A stretch of 64,000 nucleotides of DNA, from contig JADJOF010000007.1 in the NCBI GenBank assembly GCA_016713885.1, positions 62,001-126,000 on the forward strand. Reading direction: 5' to 3'. A program made the translations under genes and the position numbers. This document shows, in pieces, positions 1 to 9,908 of this stretch. The notes under the pieces were generated by a model. That model saw only the letters and a list, made by a program, of their open reading frames with translations. It was not told where the DNA came from and searched no databases. This stretch comes from Bdellovibrionales bacterium. GTDB lineage: Bacteria; Bdellovibrionota; Bdellovibrionia; Bdellovibrionales; JAMPXM01. The stretch's first letter is position 1. Each line of letters opens with the position of its first letter.

Positions 1-324
1 CTCTTTCCTTACAGCATAGGAGAAACTGTCGAATATGTCAGCGGATTGAGCTCGAGAACCGTCGGGCTGAACTTTTCGCGCACGAACAACCGGCGCTTTG
101 CCCGGAACGGCGGGGATCAAGCGAACCGAGCCCCGCATCCCAATCACATACAAGCGACTGGGCTTTGTCGCGTCGGTTGCCGAAAGCTCGAGTGGAAATT
201 CTTTGAACCGCACCTCACGTGCCGCAAAAGCATGCTGCGAAACAACGAGCGCCAGCAGAAGAGCAGACACTCTGCTTGTCCCAAAACCAAGAGCCCCACA
301 AACGCCGGTCTGATTCAATCGCAT
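1..324 (-). CDS. Secreted protein of unknown function, N-terminal part
   Basis: Reading on the minus strand from ATG at 324, the frame stays open to the window edge (about 108 residues seen). A good ribosome site (GAGGAG) lies about 6 bases upstream. Residues 1-34 look like a signal peptide: a basic N-terminus, a Leu/Val-rich core and an Ala-Phe-Ala cleavage site. The mature part begins Ala-Arg-Glu-Val. I recognise no domain. It is divergent from the thiolase operon, so both promoters should lie in 325-427. Confidence 0.6.
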   Translation of the reverse strand, partial: MRLNQTGVCGALGFGTSRVSALLLALVVSQHAFAAREVRFKEFPLELSATDATKPSRLYVIGMRGSVRLIPAVPGKAPVVRARKVQPDGSRAQSADIFDSFSYAVRKE

Positions 325-427
325 GATAACTCCTCATGAGTTCCCCGATTCACAGTGTCAAAGAGTGACCCTGCATCGGATTCTTGCGAACACTCTAGAC
401 CGCTTTTTTCGACAATGGGAGGCTCGA

Positions 428-1602
428 ATGTCTAACGTCTATATCACTTCTGCCGCAAGAACCGCTGTGGGCTCATTTCAAGGCGCTTTTGCCGAGTTCC
501 TGCGCCGCGTCTTGGCGCCGCTGCGATCCGCGAAGCTGTCACTCGAGCTGGAATCAAACCAGAATCAATTGATGAAGTTATCATGGGTGAGGTCCTCACC
601 GCCGGGGTTGGCCAAGCTCCCGCTCGTCAAGCCGCACTCGGGGCCGGGCTCCCCAGCTCTGTCCCCTGCATGACCATCAACAAAGTCTGCGGCTCAGGCT
701 TGAAAGCTGTGATGCTCGCATCAGACAACATTCGCCTCGGCAATACCAAGGTGGCGGTCGCTGGCGGCCAAAAGAATATGTCGCTTGCACCACACCTGCT
801 GGGGAACTCACGCACGGGATTCCGCATGGGCAACACGACTCTGATCGATTCAATGGTTCACGATGGCCTTTGGGATCCGTACAGCAACTGGCACATGGGC
901 ATGGCGGCTGAACTTTGCGTTAAAGAAAATGGTTTCACGCGTGAGCAACAAGATGAGTTCGCCATTGGTTCATACAAGAAGGCGCAAAAGGCGATTGCTG
1001 AAGGTTACTTTAAAAATGAAATCGTCGGCTTTGAAATTCAGTCGCGCAAAGGTGCCGTTGTTGTCAGCGTCGATGAAGAGCCCGCAAAAACGGACTTCGC
1101 AAAAGTTCCGGGCCTCAAGCCCGCTTTTGATAAGACCGGTACTGTGACCGCAGCCAACGCGTCGAAGATCAACGATGGTGGAGCCGCACTGGTGCTGATG
1201 GGCGAAGCCGCAATGAAGTCGGCTGGTGCCAAACCGCTTGCTCGTATCGTTGCACATGCGACGCATGCTCACGACCCAAAGTGGTTTACAACTGCTCCAG
1301 TTGGAGCAATGCAAAAAGCCGTGCAAGCAGCAGGTCTGTCTTTGGATCAAATCGATCTCTTTGAAATCAATGAAGCATTCGCTGCAGTGACGATGGTCGC
1401 AATGAAAGACCTTAAACTTTCTGCTGATCGCGTTAACGTCCACGGCGGTGCGGTTGCCATTGGGCACCCTATTGGTGCTTCGGGCGCACGAATTTTGACG
1501 ACACTTGTTCATGCGTTGCATTTGCACCAAAAACGATATGGTCTGGCGACTCTTTGTATCGGTGGCGGCGAAGCAGTCGCTCTGATCATTGAGCGCGTTT
1601 AA
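428..1602 (+). CDS. Acetyl-CoA C-acetyltransferase (thiolase), frameshifted near 495
   Basis: Thiolase that condenses or cleaves acetoacetyl-CoA and acetyl-CoA. The product starts MSNVYITSAARTAVGSF at ATG 428, after a GGGAGG ribosome site. The acyl-accepting cysteine is in KVCGSGLK. The C-terminal base motifs are HGGAVAIGHPIGASGAR and CIGGGEA. Around 491-500 the frame shifts by one missing base, probably a G in GAGGTT; with it restored the product is about 391 residues, normal for the family. The two CoA-transferase subunit genes follow at short spacing, so this is an acetoacetate/ketone-body or short-chain acid operon. The family is certain. Whether the true substrate is acetoacetyl-CoA (atoB/phaA type) or a longer acyl chain cannot be decided from sequence. 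Confidence 0.9.
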
Positions 1603-1617
1603 AACAAGGGAGTCACA

Positions 1618-2322
1618 GTGAATCGCAAGATCGACAAAATCTACACCGACGCCCGCGCCGCACTTGAAGGCGTCGCTGACGGCATGACTATTCTTGTTGG
1701 AGGCTTTGGTCTCTGCGGGATTCCAGAGAACCTCATCATGGCTCTTAAAAACTCTGGAGTGAAAGGACTCACTTGCGTTTCCAATAATGCCGGAGTCGAC
1801 GATTTTGGCCTTGGTCTCCTTTTGCACACTCGCCAGATTAAGAAAATGGTCTCAAGCTACGTCGGAGAAAATGCGACGTTCGAAAAGCTGTATCTCTCTG
1901 GCGAGCTCGAACTCGAATTCTGTCCGCAAGGCACACTCGCTGAACGCGTCCGCGCTGGCGGAGCCGGAATTCCCGCGTTCTACACGCCGACCGGCGTTGG
2001 AACGATTGTCGCGGAAGGCAAAGACGTTCGCGAGTTCGATGGCCGACCCTACGTCCTTGAGCGCGGAATCACCGGCGACTTCGCCCTTGTAAAAGCCTGG
2101 AAGGCCGACACATTTGGAAACCTAATCTTCCGCAAAACCGCTCGCAACTTTAACCCGATGATGGCGACAGCAGGAAAAATCACAGTCGTTGAAGTTGAGG
2201 AGATCGTACCGGTCGGCGAACTCGATCCAGATCAAATCCACACCTCGGGTGTTTTCGTTCAACGAATTTACAAGGCCGAGAAGCTTGAAAAGCGAATCGA
2301 GCAGCGCACGACACGAGCGTAA
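1618..2322 (+). CDS. scoA: 3-oxoacid CoA-transferase subunit A
   Basis: Alpha subunit (234 residues, usual size) of succinyl-CoA:3-oxoacid CoA-transferase, which moves CoA between succinate and acetoacetate. The family glycine-rich motif GGFGLCGIPENL is near residues 28-39. The start is GTG at 1618, with an AAGGGAG ribosome site 6 bases upstream and only 15 bases after the thiolase stop. The B subunit gene begins 11 bases downstream, so the three genes should be cotranscribed: acetoacetate is activated here and split by the thiolase. An acetate/butyrate-type AtoD is the alternative specificity. Confidence 0.92.
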   Translation: MNRKIDKIYTDARAALEGVADGMTILVGGFGLCGIPENLIMALKNSGVKGLTCVSNNAGVDDFGLGLLLHTRQIKKMVSSYVGENATFEKLYLSGELELEFCPQGTLAERVRAGGAGIPAFYTPTGVGTIVAEGKDVREFDGRPYVLERGITGDFALVKAWKADTFGNLIFRKTARNFNPMMATAGKITVVEVEEIVPVGELDPDQIHTSGVFVQRIYKAEKLEKRIEQRTTRA

Positions 2323-2333
2323 GGAGTCAGACC

Positions 2334-2993
2334 ATGCCATTGACACGAGACCAAATCGCCAAGCGCATCGCGAAAGAAGTTGAACCGGGATTCTGTGTGA
2401 ATCTTGGAATCGGAATTCCGACGCTGGTCGCGAATTTCATTCCGGAGTCCATGAACGTTATGTTGCAAAGCGAGAACGGCCTCCTCGGCATGGGGCCATT
2501 CCCCTATGACAAAGATGTCGATCCCGATTTGATCAATGCCGGCAAGCAAACCGTCACCGCCGTCAAAGGAGCATCATTTTTTTCGTCGGCCGACAGCTTC
2601 GCGATGATCCGCGGCGGCCATATTGATCTGACTGTTCTCGGTGCGATGCAGGTCGATCAAGATGGCTCGATCGCCAACTGGATGATCCCAGGTAAGATGG
2701 TAAAAGGCATGGGTGGAGCCATGGATCTTGTCGCTGGTGCCAAGCGCGTGATTGTTGCGATGGAGCATGTTGCAAAAGATGGAACGCACAAGCTTTTGAA
2801 AAAGTGCACGCTGCCGCTGACAGGTCAGAACTGCATCGATCGCCTGGTGACCGATTACGGCGTTCTCGATGTGATCAAAGGCCGTGGCTTTCGCCTCATC
2901 GAGTGGGCACCCGACCTGACTGCTGAGGCCGTCGTAAAGGCGACAGGCGCTCCGGTTGAGATCGATCCCAACGCCAAACCCATGACTCTGTAA
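2334..2993 (+). CDS. scoB: 3-oxoacid CoA-transferase subunit B
   Basis: Beta subunit (219 residues) of the same CoA-transferase. It carries the catalytic glutamate in the motif SENGLLGMGP (Glu47), the residue that forms the glutamyl-CoA thioester in this family. Start ATG 2334 has a ribosome site (AAGGAG). It is last in the thiolase-scoA-scoB operon. Confidence 0.93.
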   Translation: MPLTRDQIAKRIAKEVEPGFCVNLGIGIPTLVANFIPESMNVMLQSENGLLGMGPFPYDKDVDPDLINAGKQTVTAVKGASFFSSADSFAMIRGGHIDLTVLGAMQVDQDGSIANWMIPGKMVKGMGGAMDLVAGAKRVIVAMEHVAKDGTHKLLKKCTLPLTGQNCIDRLVTDYGVLDVIKGRGFRLIEWAPDLTAEAVVKATGAPVEIDPNAKPMTL

Positions 2994-3080
2994 CCGAAGG
3001 TATCTGGCCGCGACGATTGTCTGGCTTTCGCGGTTTTAGCCTCTCTTTCTTATAAGAGCAGGCTAAAGTTGAAGAGCCAC

Positions 3081-4067
3081 ATGAGCGGACCAAAAAGCCT
3101 TAAAAAAAACGAGTACTTGTTCAAAGAAGGTGACGCCTCTGAGGCGATGTACGTCATTAAGAGCGGTAAGCTCGGCGTCCTCAAATCAAAAGGCAACTCC
3201 GAGATCCTTCTCGCCGAACTTGGCCCTGGCGACATGATTGGAGAGATGGCCTTCTTCGACAATAAGCCACGCTCAGCATCAGCACGCGCGCTCGCCGACA
3301 CGATGGTCATTGAGCTCCCCTTCAAATCACTCAATGCTCAGTTTAAAACGTTTCCCGAGTGGCTGAAAGCGATCATGCGCACCGTGAACAATCACCTGCG
3401 CAATGCCAACCAGAAGATCAAATCGCTTGAGAAATCCGACGAAGAAGCCAACGCGGTTTTTCCTCCGCACACGGTCACTCGTCTTTGCGCCATTCTTGGT
3501 TCCGTCGCCAAAATTTACGGTGAGAAAGCCGAGAAAGGCGTGACCGTCCCTCCGGGAACTCTTCGCCGCTATACAATCCAGATCTTCCAGCAGCCGACGA
3601 ACAAAATGCAGACCATGACCGAAGTGCTGCAGTCGCTTGGTCATATGAAAATTGAGGACCTTGGCGAGGGGAAACAGCGCCTCACCGTTTTTGATCCTGA
3701 CTTCATGATGAAGTTTGTCGACTTCTATAACGACTTTCTCTTTAAGAGCGAAGACAAGCGAACTTCGATTGAAGAGAAGGAAATGAAGACCGTTCGCGCT
3801 CTTCTTTTCTACGGAAAGAAAACGACACCGAACGAAAAAGGCGAAGTGAAACTAAACCTCACTCAAATGCAAAACGATTCGATGCGTGATCTTGGCTCAC
3901 TTTTTAACGTCGACGACGTCAACTCACTTTCGGAGAAGAAGCTTGTCGGCGAAAAGTTCTCAATCGACGGCGCCTTGGCCGTCACCGTCAATCTCCCAGA
4001 ACTTGAAGTCCAATATCCCTACTGGGAATTGATTCACGCCTGCCGCAAAGTGACACGGACCTCTTAG
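3081..4067 (+). CDS. Cyclic-nucleotide-binding domain protein
   Basis: A cNMP-binding domain of the CRP/regulatory-subunit type occupies about residues 5-120. It shows the opening turn NEYLFKEGD, a GxMIGEMAFF segment and the phosphate-binding-cassette-like PRSASARA. The remaining 200 residues match no family I know and include a Lys/Glu-rich stretch; no DNA-binding helix-turn-helix is evident. ATG 3081 (MSGPKSLKK) is preferred to an upstream TTG because CNB proteins of this type begin just before that turn. The gene converges on pyruvate kinase, and the two stop codons share TTAG. With the class III cyclase at 19-22 kb and a second CNB protein at 38.9 kb it suggests cAMP signalling. Confidence 0.8.
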   Translation: MSGPKSLKKNEYLFKEGDASEAMYVIKSGKLGVLKSKGNSEILLAELGPGDMIGEMAFFDNKPRSASARALADTMVIELPFKSLNAQFKTFPEWLKAIMRTVNNHLRNANQKIKSLEKSDEEANAVFPPHTVTRLCAILGSVAKIYGEKAEKGVTVPPGTLRRYTIQIFQQPTNKMQTMTEVLQSLGHMKIEDLGEGKQRLTVFDPDFMMKFVDFYNDFLFKSEDKRTSIEEKEMKTVRALLFYGKKTTPNEKGEVKLNLTQMQNDSMRDLGSLFNVDDVNSLSEKKLVGEKFSIDGALAVTVNLPELEVQYPYWELIHACRKVTRTS

Positions 4068-5548
4068 AGAACCTGATCTTTTTTAAAGCGCGTCGGAAGC
4101 GCATCATCTGAGAGACGCTCCACGTCCTCGCGACAAATCGTATACACGCGGAGTGCATTCGTGGTTCCGCGCTCAAGAACAGGAACACCGAGAGTGAGGA
4201 TCACTTTGTCTCCTGGTTTCACCAGGCCATATTGCAGGAGCAGCTCTTCGATCTGATTCATCGCCTCATCGGACGAGCTATAGGGATCAATTTTCAAAGT
4301 TTGAATACCCCACACAAGCTCAAGACGATTGAGTGTCGGCATAATGTGCGTCACCGCAATCACGCGCGCCTTGGGACGAAAGCCAGAAATCAGCGATGCC
4401 GTTTTTCCTGAAGTCGTCAGACAGACAATCGCGGACGCTTCGAGTTTCATCGCACTCAATGCCGACGCGGCACCAATAGCCTCGGCAACGGATGAGAACT
4501 GCTCCTCCATCCGCATGTCATAGAAATAATCGCCGTTTCGCTCGACCTCGCTGATGATGTCGTGCATGGTCTGAATACAGCGGAACGGAAACCGCCCGCT
4601 TGCACTTTCAGCCGAAAGCATGAGGGCATCAGAACCATCGAGAACCGCGTTTGCAACGTCGGTGATCTCAGCTCGAGTGGGACGGGGATTCTCCGTCATC
4701 GAATCCAACATCTGGGTCGCCGTGATCACCGGACGGCCGATTGAATTGCATAGACTCACAATCTGTTTTTGAATTTGCGGAAGTCGAGTCTGCCCGACCT
4801 CAACAGCGAGATCCCCGCGAGCCACCATCACCGCATCAGAAAGTCGAACTATCTCTTCTAGATTCTCGACCGCCTCCAACATTTCAATTTTCGAGACAAT
4901 ACGCGCAGATGAACCCTTGGCTGCAATCATTTCGCGAAGTTTTCGAATGTCATCGCCGCGACGAACAAAGCTCAAGGCGATATAGTCGACATCGTTATCA
5001 ATGCCGAACGCCAAATCGATAAGATCCTTCTCTGTAAGGCAGTCGACCGCAAGTTCCCCGCCGGGGATATTCATCCCCTTCCGATCTTTTAGAACCCCGC
5101 CGTATATGACAGTTGCCATCACATCGCGCTTGCCAACCGAGTCAACGCGAAGCTCAAGAAGACCGTCGTCCAGCATGATCTTCGTGCCTGGACGGCAACT
5201 CTTGGGCAGCTCCTTAAAGTCAGATGGAATTAGCCCCGGCGATCCTTTTACGTCATCAATCGTAATTCGAACTTGCTCACCATCCTCGAGATCAATAGCA
5301 CCATTCTCGAAGCGTCCAACCCGAATTTTAGGTCCTTGAAGATCCTGAAGGATTGTTATCGGTGCACGCATCTCTTCCGATAGCTCACGAAGGTCACGGA
5401 TCACCTGCAAGTGATCGGCATGTGAACCATGCGAGAAATTCAGCCGAGCAACGTTCATTCCTGCTGCCACAGCTTTTCGGAGATTTTCTTTGCCTTTGAC
5501 TGCCGGTCCAATGGTGGCGACGATTTTGGTCCGACGATCTGCGAGCAT
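4064..5548 (-). CDS. pyk: Pyruvate kinase
   Basis: Glycolytic enzyme making pyruvate and ATP from phosphoenolpyruvate and ADP. It is 494 residues, usual length. The N-terminal motif is ARLNFSHG. The metal and substrate-binding signature is MVARGDLAVEVG, followed by TATQMLDSMTENPRPTRAE. The C-terminal allosteric domain is present. The start lies 5 bases after the stop of the upstream coiled-coil frame, whose last codons supply a GGTAAGGG ribosome site, so the two are probably cotranscribed. Confidence 0.96.
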   Translation of the reverse strand: MLADRRTKIVATIGPAVKGKENLRKAVAAGMNVARLNFSHGSHADHLQVIRDLRELSEEMRAPITILQDLQGPKIRVGRFENGAIDLEDGEQVRITIDDVKGSPGLIPSDFKELPKSCRPGTKIMLDDGLLELRVDSVGKRDVMATVIYGGVLKDRKGMNIPGGELAVDCLTEKDLIDLAFGIDNDVDYIALSFVRRGDDIRKLREMIAAKGSSARIVSKIEMLEAVENLEEIVRLSDAVMVARGDLAVEVGQTRLPQIQKQIVSLCNSIGRPVITATQMLDSMTENPRPTRAEITDVANAVLDGSDALMLSAESASGRFPFRCIQTMHDIISEVERNGDYFYDMRMEEQFSSVAEAIGAASALSAMKLEASAIVCLTTSGKTASLISGFRPKARVIAVTHIMPTLNRLELVWGIQTLKIDPYSSSDEAMNQIEELLLQYGLVKPGDKVILTLGVPVLERGTTNALRVYTICREDVERLSDDALPTRFKKDQVL

Positions 5549-5553
5549 AGAAT

Positions 5554-7221
5554 TTATCCCTTACCTTTTACTTTAGTCAGATTCTCAAGCGATTCTTGAT
5601 GGCGGCGATTGATCTGCTCCATCTCGCGGCGATGAGTCTCTTCGACCTTCGCTAGCTTATTCTCATACTGCGAAGCCTGCCTCTGAAGTTCAAGGTTCTT
5701 CTGATCCAAAAGCTGCTTCTTTTCGCGATCAGCCATAACCCCGGCCGCCTTTAAACTCTTTTGGCTGGTATCTCACATTTCTTGAATTTGCTTCTCGTAT
5801 TTCGCATTCACTTCCGTCAGCTTTGTTTGGAACTTCGCCTCTCGCTCCATCGACTGATCAGAAAAATTCTTAAAAATCATGTCTTGATCGCGCTTATTGC
5901 GCTCACGCAACTCGCGCAAAGAGAGGTCAAAATTCTCACGTTGCGCAACGGACGATTCATCGAAATATCCGCGAAGCATTGTCTCTTCACGTTCATTCTG
6001 ATTTTTCAGTTTCGCAATGCGGTTCTCACTTGTGGCCTCTTGATGTTGCTTGCGCTGAACAAAATCGGCCTGCGCCTTGTCGTAACGCTCATTGGCCGTC
6101 GTCTTATCGGTCACGATTTTTTCTTGAAAGAACCGATTTGTTCGGTTCATCAAATCGTCATTTCGCTTTTGCGCACGAGCGATATCGTCCGAGGCTTGCC
6201 TATTCGCCTCGCCAACCGTCTCGCGGCGCGCCACTTCGAGCAACTCAATATTTCCCTGCATGGCATCACGAACATTCTGAACCTCGCGGTTCTTTTTACG
6301 CAAGAGGTCGGCCTGCTGACGAGCCAGTTCGTTTTTGAGTCTCTGATTTTCAGCCTCACCGACTGTCAGTCGATTATTGATACGGTCTGAGACGTCTTCC
6401 TTGAAAGTGTCGATCGAACCGCGATTCGAATCGGACTGCTTCTGCAGCGCCTCTTGATAACGCTCACGATTCTTACCGATCGCTTGATCAAAAGATCCTC
6501 GAGCCTGTTCGAGAGATTGCTTGTGATACTCCGACTGCTCTTTCATATTGGCTTCTTGCATCGTCGACATTCGCGAGTTCTGCATTCGCTTATCGCGCTC
6601 GAGGTCGCTGATCTGAACATCCTTTGCTCTTCGAATATTCTCGCGATCACGAGTCGCCTCTTCGAGTTGCCGTGTTCGATCGGCAACAAGTGCCTGCCTT
6701 TCCTTTTCGTGCGCCTCGTTCATCTTGCGTTTAATCTCATTGTTAGCAGATTGTGAATCAGTGCGCGCCTTGCTCGAAAGGTCTTCAAACTGCCGATCCT
6801 TCTGTCGTAACTGGTCCTCATACTGCCCAGCCATGACCTGTTTCTGCTGATCTTTTGTTTGTCCAACGCGCTGAATCTCACCACGCAAAGCCTGATCGAT
6901 CTGTTTTGATTTATTCTCGGCCTCTTGTGCCTGACGCCGCAGTGTGGATTGCTGAATCTCGCGCAACTCGCCGATTTCCTTCTGATATCGCATGTCGCGC
7001 GCACTCATCGCATCCTGAGTCTTGCTCTTCAGCTCTTCCATCTGCGTATTGTGAAGCTCTTGAATTTCGCGAAGTTCCGCGCGGTGTGCTTCAGTGATGT
7101 TTTTAAGCTCTTGCGAATGCCGTTTCGCCTGATCACTTTCGCGCTCCTGATAGGTCTCACGAGCCCGGCGAATTGCTTCGTCTTGCGAATTGCGGTTATC
7201 TGCTGATCCAACAGAAGACAT
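5554..7221 (-). CDS. Long coiled-coil protein, interrupted by in-frame TGA at 5773-5775
   Basis: From ATG 7221 (strong GGAGGAG site) 482 codons run to a TGA at 5773-5775. The same frame then continues for 72 more codons to 5554. The stretch after the TGA (starting at an ATG at 5736) is the same kind of sequence as before it: Glu, Lys, Arg and Gln-rich, almost free of Pro and Gly, predicted coiled coil. Either one 555-residue protein has been broken by a nonsense change or base error (CGA to TGA is one possibility), or a 60-residue coiled-coil protein (5554-5736) follows separately. There is no signal peptide and no recognisable domain; a cytoplasmic filament or scaffold role is only a guess. 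Confidence 0.7.
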
Positions 7222-7329
7222 GCGCTCTCCTCCATGAGAATGCGAACAAAACTGTCCTACTGCTCCAGATTAGCAAATCCGGAACGGAAGCGGCCGCAGT
7301 TTTGACTGATTACCGACTTAGGTCGCGAG

Positions 7330-7575
7330 TTACTGGACCTCAAGGATGCGCTTGCGAAACATCATTCGAAGCTCACGATCGCGAGCCTCCCGCTTGGCTT
7401 TCCCAACCCTTACCTCTTCGCGCCGACGCTCGATTGACGCGATCGTCCGCCTTGCCAAGGCTTCGTGCACAGGAGCCACGAGCTCCGCCGCCTGATTGCG
7501 CTTTTCAATAAGCTGAGCCACCCGCAAGTGAAAATCTGCTTTTTTACCTTCAAAAAGACGAGCCTCTCGAATCAC
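7330..7575 (-). CDS. Small charged protein of unknown function
   Basis: 81 residues, very rich in Arg, Glu and Ala, probably helical, with no signal peptide. Its ATG overlaps the stop of the upstream FecR-like gene by four bases (ATGA type), which supports translation. It is third in a run of minus-strand genes from 8860 with the same kind of overlaps. No family recognised. Confidence 0.55.
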   Translation of the reverse strand: MIREARLFEGKKADFHLRVAQLIEKRNQAAELVAPVHEALARRTIASIERRREEVRVGKAKREARDRELRMMFRKRILEVQ

Positions 7576-8159
7576 TTGATCCTCAAAATCAAAGGAACTG
7601 GAAGCCCGATCTCAACCTCGCCACTTCGTGACGACGGTCGCTCAACTCGAATTTCTGTACCCGGGGGCAGAAACTCGCGGCGCGCTAGAAACCCCTGGGC
7701 CGACCGCCTTGAGATCGCCACCTCTTGTTCACCAACGTTGACGACCCGAACCTGATCTTTGCTCTTTTCAACGAAGACATCAGTCGGAGCCGAAACTCCT
7801 TCAAGAACAACTTGAACAAGTTCGGTCACAATCGTGCCTCGAGCCCCGGCCTCAGCTCTCAGTCGAAGCATGCCCTCAACAAGACGAAGCTCTGACCAAT
7901 CTCGCTGGCGAATCAGCATCGAGTTCTGTGAAAAAAACCAATGCCCACCAGCAAAAGGAATATCAAGCTTTCGCCCGAGCGAAATCTGAAACGCACATTT
8001 TGCCGACTGCTCAAGACAACCCTTCGGCTCCTGCAGGACTCGGTTATTGAGACTCAAAGATGTTATGTTGCGCAGCTGAACCGAATCTTCAGCCTTCACT
8101 CGAACATCGAGCGAGAAACCCAGCATAAATCCAAGGAAAAATATGATCGGCGATTTCAT
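7572..8159 (-). CDS. Secreted FecR-like domain protein
   Basis: 195 residues with an N-terminal signal peptide (MKSPIIFFLGFMLGFS core). The middle (about residues 75-165) has the alternating beta pattern of FecR-type domains, in which a Glu-Gly-x-Leu-Arg-Leu strand leads to a Gly-Thr strand. The assignment is by pattern only. The start overlaps the preceding TPR gene by four bases, so they are translationally coupled. A periplasmic role is inferred. Confidence 0.55.
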   Translation of the reverse strand: MKSPIIFFLGFMLGFSLDVRVKAEDSVQLRNITSLSLNNRVLQEPKGCLEQSAKCAFQISLGRKLDIPFAGGHWFFSQNSMLIRQRDWSELRLVEGMLRLRAEAGARGTIVTELVQVVLEGVSAPTDVFVEKSKDQVRVVNVGEQEVAISRRSAQGFLARREFLPPGTEIRVERPSSRSGEVEIGLPVPLILRIK

Positions 8160-8860
8160 AGGTCGACTGCTTTGAGCGAAAGCTCGGCCTGTTTCTTCAG
8201 CTCACCCTGCGGAAAGTTCTTTGCAACTGACCGATAGATATCGGCGGCGTCCTCGAGGCGGTCGCGCATCTCATAGATGCGTGCCAAGCGAAGTAGAGCA
8301 AACCCCGTCAGCTCACTCTCCGGATACAAGCGGATCATCTCTTCGATAACGGCAATACAAGCTTCAAAATCTCGATTCTGAAATTGACCTTCAACTAAAA
8401 GAAATCGTGCTTCTGGCCCATGCACAGAGTCAGGATAAAGCTTAAGAATTCGCTCCAAACGATTGTTTGCTTTGTCAAATTCTCGATTTCGAAACTCTGC
8501 TTTGGCTTTCGCAAGTAAACTCGACGCCCTCTCAATTTGCAGAGAGTCCTGAGGCTGATTGAGAACACTGGCAATCGAACGCTCATCGTAGGTCGATGCA
8601 TCAGGTCTACGGCCAGGTGCATGAATTTCTTTCGGCAGAAGCATCGCCACTTCGGTTTTTAAATCTTCCGATTCAAGCTTTGCCAAACGAGCGCGGAACC
8701 GAGCTTCAGAAACTTCCTTCTGCGCAATCTTCAAACGAGATCGCAAAAGCTCCTCTTCATTCGTTCCCTTGTTGACCAATGAGCGAAGACCAAAAACGCC
8801 GATACAAAGCAGCAGCGTGACCGATGTGAAAAATGAAATGGACATTCGACGACCCATCAA
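8156..8860 (-). CDS. Membrane-anchored coiled-coil/TPR protein
   Basis: 234 residues: one N-terminal transmembrane segment (about 7-26), a charged coiled-coil stretch (about 30-75), then tetratricopeptide repeats from about residue 110 to the end. These include the typical LYPDSVHGPEARFLL and NFPQGELKKQAEL, the latter like BamD/YbgF-type repeats. The topology suggests the TPR part faces the periplasm. First gene of the three-gene overlapping set 8860-7330. Confidence 0.65.
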   Translation of the reverse strand: MMGRRMSISFFTSVTLLLCIGVFGLRSLVNKGTNEEELLRSRLKIAQKEVSEARFRARLAKLESEDLKTEVAMLLPKEIHAPGRRPDASTYDERSIASVLNQPQDSLQIERASSLLAKAKAEFRNREFDKANNRLERILKLYPDSVHGPEARFLLVEGQFQNRDFEACIAVIEEMIRLYPESELTGFALLRLARIYEMRDRLEDAADIYRSVAKNFPQGELKKQAELSLKAVDL

Positions 8861-8915
8861 AGGATCTATCGGACGTTTTGCCCTCTATTTTGAGAAACCA
8901 GACCTCAGTCCTGCC

Positions 8916-9908
8916 CTAAATCGACGCCTCAAAATGAGACAGCGGCGCCCGCCACACAGTCATTTCGTGTTTATTGACGGCAAGATGCTGCACCTGAAGA
9001 TCGGGCATCTTCTGTAAGTCCCGAAGAATGGCCAACATTCTGGGGCCATCCTGACCTTTAAATTTAATCGTAAAACAAAGGCCAGCCGAACTGTTCTGAT
9101 ACCAGTCGCTCAAGAGCTGAAGCGTTTTTTCAGGCTCAGCAATGACATCGCAAAAAACCCAATCGCAAGCCCCTGCTTCTTTCGGAGTACACCGAAAAAT
9201 ATCCGCCCGAGTGAACGTGAGCCTCTTTGCTCCATCTCGCCCGATGCCATCCAAAAACTCGGTCTCAAACGGTGCTCGATCAAACGCTCGAACCAGAAGG
9301 CCGGCCTTCAATAAAACCCAGGTCCAACCACCAGGATGCGAGGCCAAATCAAGCACCGTCATCCCCGTCTCCGGTCGACACTTTGCCCGCCAACCCCACT
9401 CCCAAAGCTTCAAATAGGCCCGCGATGGAGGTTCATCCGTTTCATCAATTTTCCAATCGCCACCTGGAAATATCTCACGCGGATGAGCACACCAAATCAT
9501 CTCAGATTCAGAAAGCAGCATAAAACCGCCGACCTCACCAACGATCTCCCGTCCATCGCCAGAAGCCGCCGCTGGCCATCCGGAAACGATCAACTTGATT
9601 GAACGCAAACCTTCAAGAATCAGTTCACCCCGTCGATGATGACGGAAGGTCACGTGAGCCCAGCGCCGTGCCACCTCGCGCAGTCGCTTCTGCGCGGCGC
9701 CAATGGAGGCATACGCTTCTCGAACGGCGGCCGGCCACACATCCTTGACCCAGACGAACGACTCATCCTCAAGGCCTTGATCATCGATAACCAATAAAAT
9801 CCGCTGGGTCTCATCAAGCCACTGATGCTGACGCCCAAAAATACCGCGGCTGCCAAGCTCGGCAAGCCATTCGACTTTAAACTGCGGCTCTAGAAATAAA
9901 ACCGTCAC
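8916..9908 (-). CDS. RlmM/FtsJ-like rRNA 2'-O-methyltransferase
   Basis: 330 residues. The C-terminal half has an FtsJ-type SAM-binding fold: PPSRAYLKLWEW precedes the SAM motif LDLASHPGGWTWVL. DWVFCDV and the catalytic-lysine strand FTIKFKG follow, as in RlmM, which methylates C2498 of 23S rRNA. The N-terminal part resembles the RNA-binding region of that family less clearly. The start overlaps the argS stop by four bases. RlmM itself is my best guess; another rRNA 2'-O-methylase of the same family is possible. Confidence 0.7.
   Translation of the reverse strand: MTVLFLEPQFKVEWLAELGSRGIFGRQHQWLDETQRILLVIDDQGLEDESFVWVKDVWPAAVREAYASIGAAQKRLREVARRWAHVTFRHHRRGELILEGLRSIKLIVSGWPAAASGDGREIVGEVGGFMLLSESEMIWCAHPREIFPGGDWKIDETDEPPSRAYLKLWEWGWRAKCRPETGMTVLDLASHPGGWTWVLLKAGLLVRAFDRAPFETEFLDGIGRDGAKRLTFTRADIFRCTPKEAGACDWVFCDVIAEPEKTLQLLSDWYQNSSAGLCFTIKFKGQDGPRMLAILRDLQKMPDLQVQHLAVNKHEMTVWRAPLSHFEASI

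Noticed and set aside
970..1827. 285-codon minus-strand open frame
   Set aside because: Antisense to the thiolase and scoA genes; no ribosome site or family.
5761..6390. 209-codon plus-strand open frame
   Set aside because: Antisense to the coiled-coil gene; the hydrophobic run is a complement artefact of charged codons.
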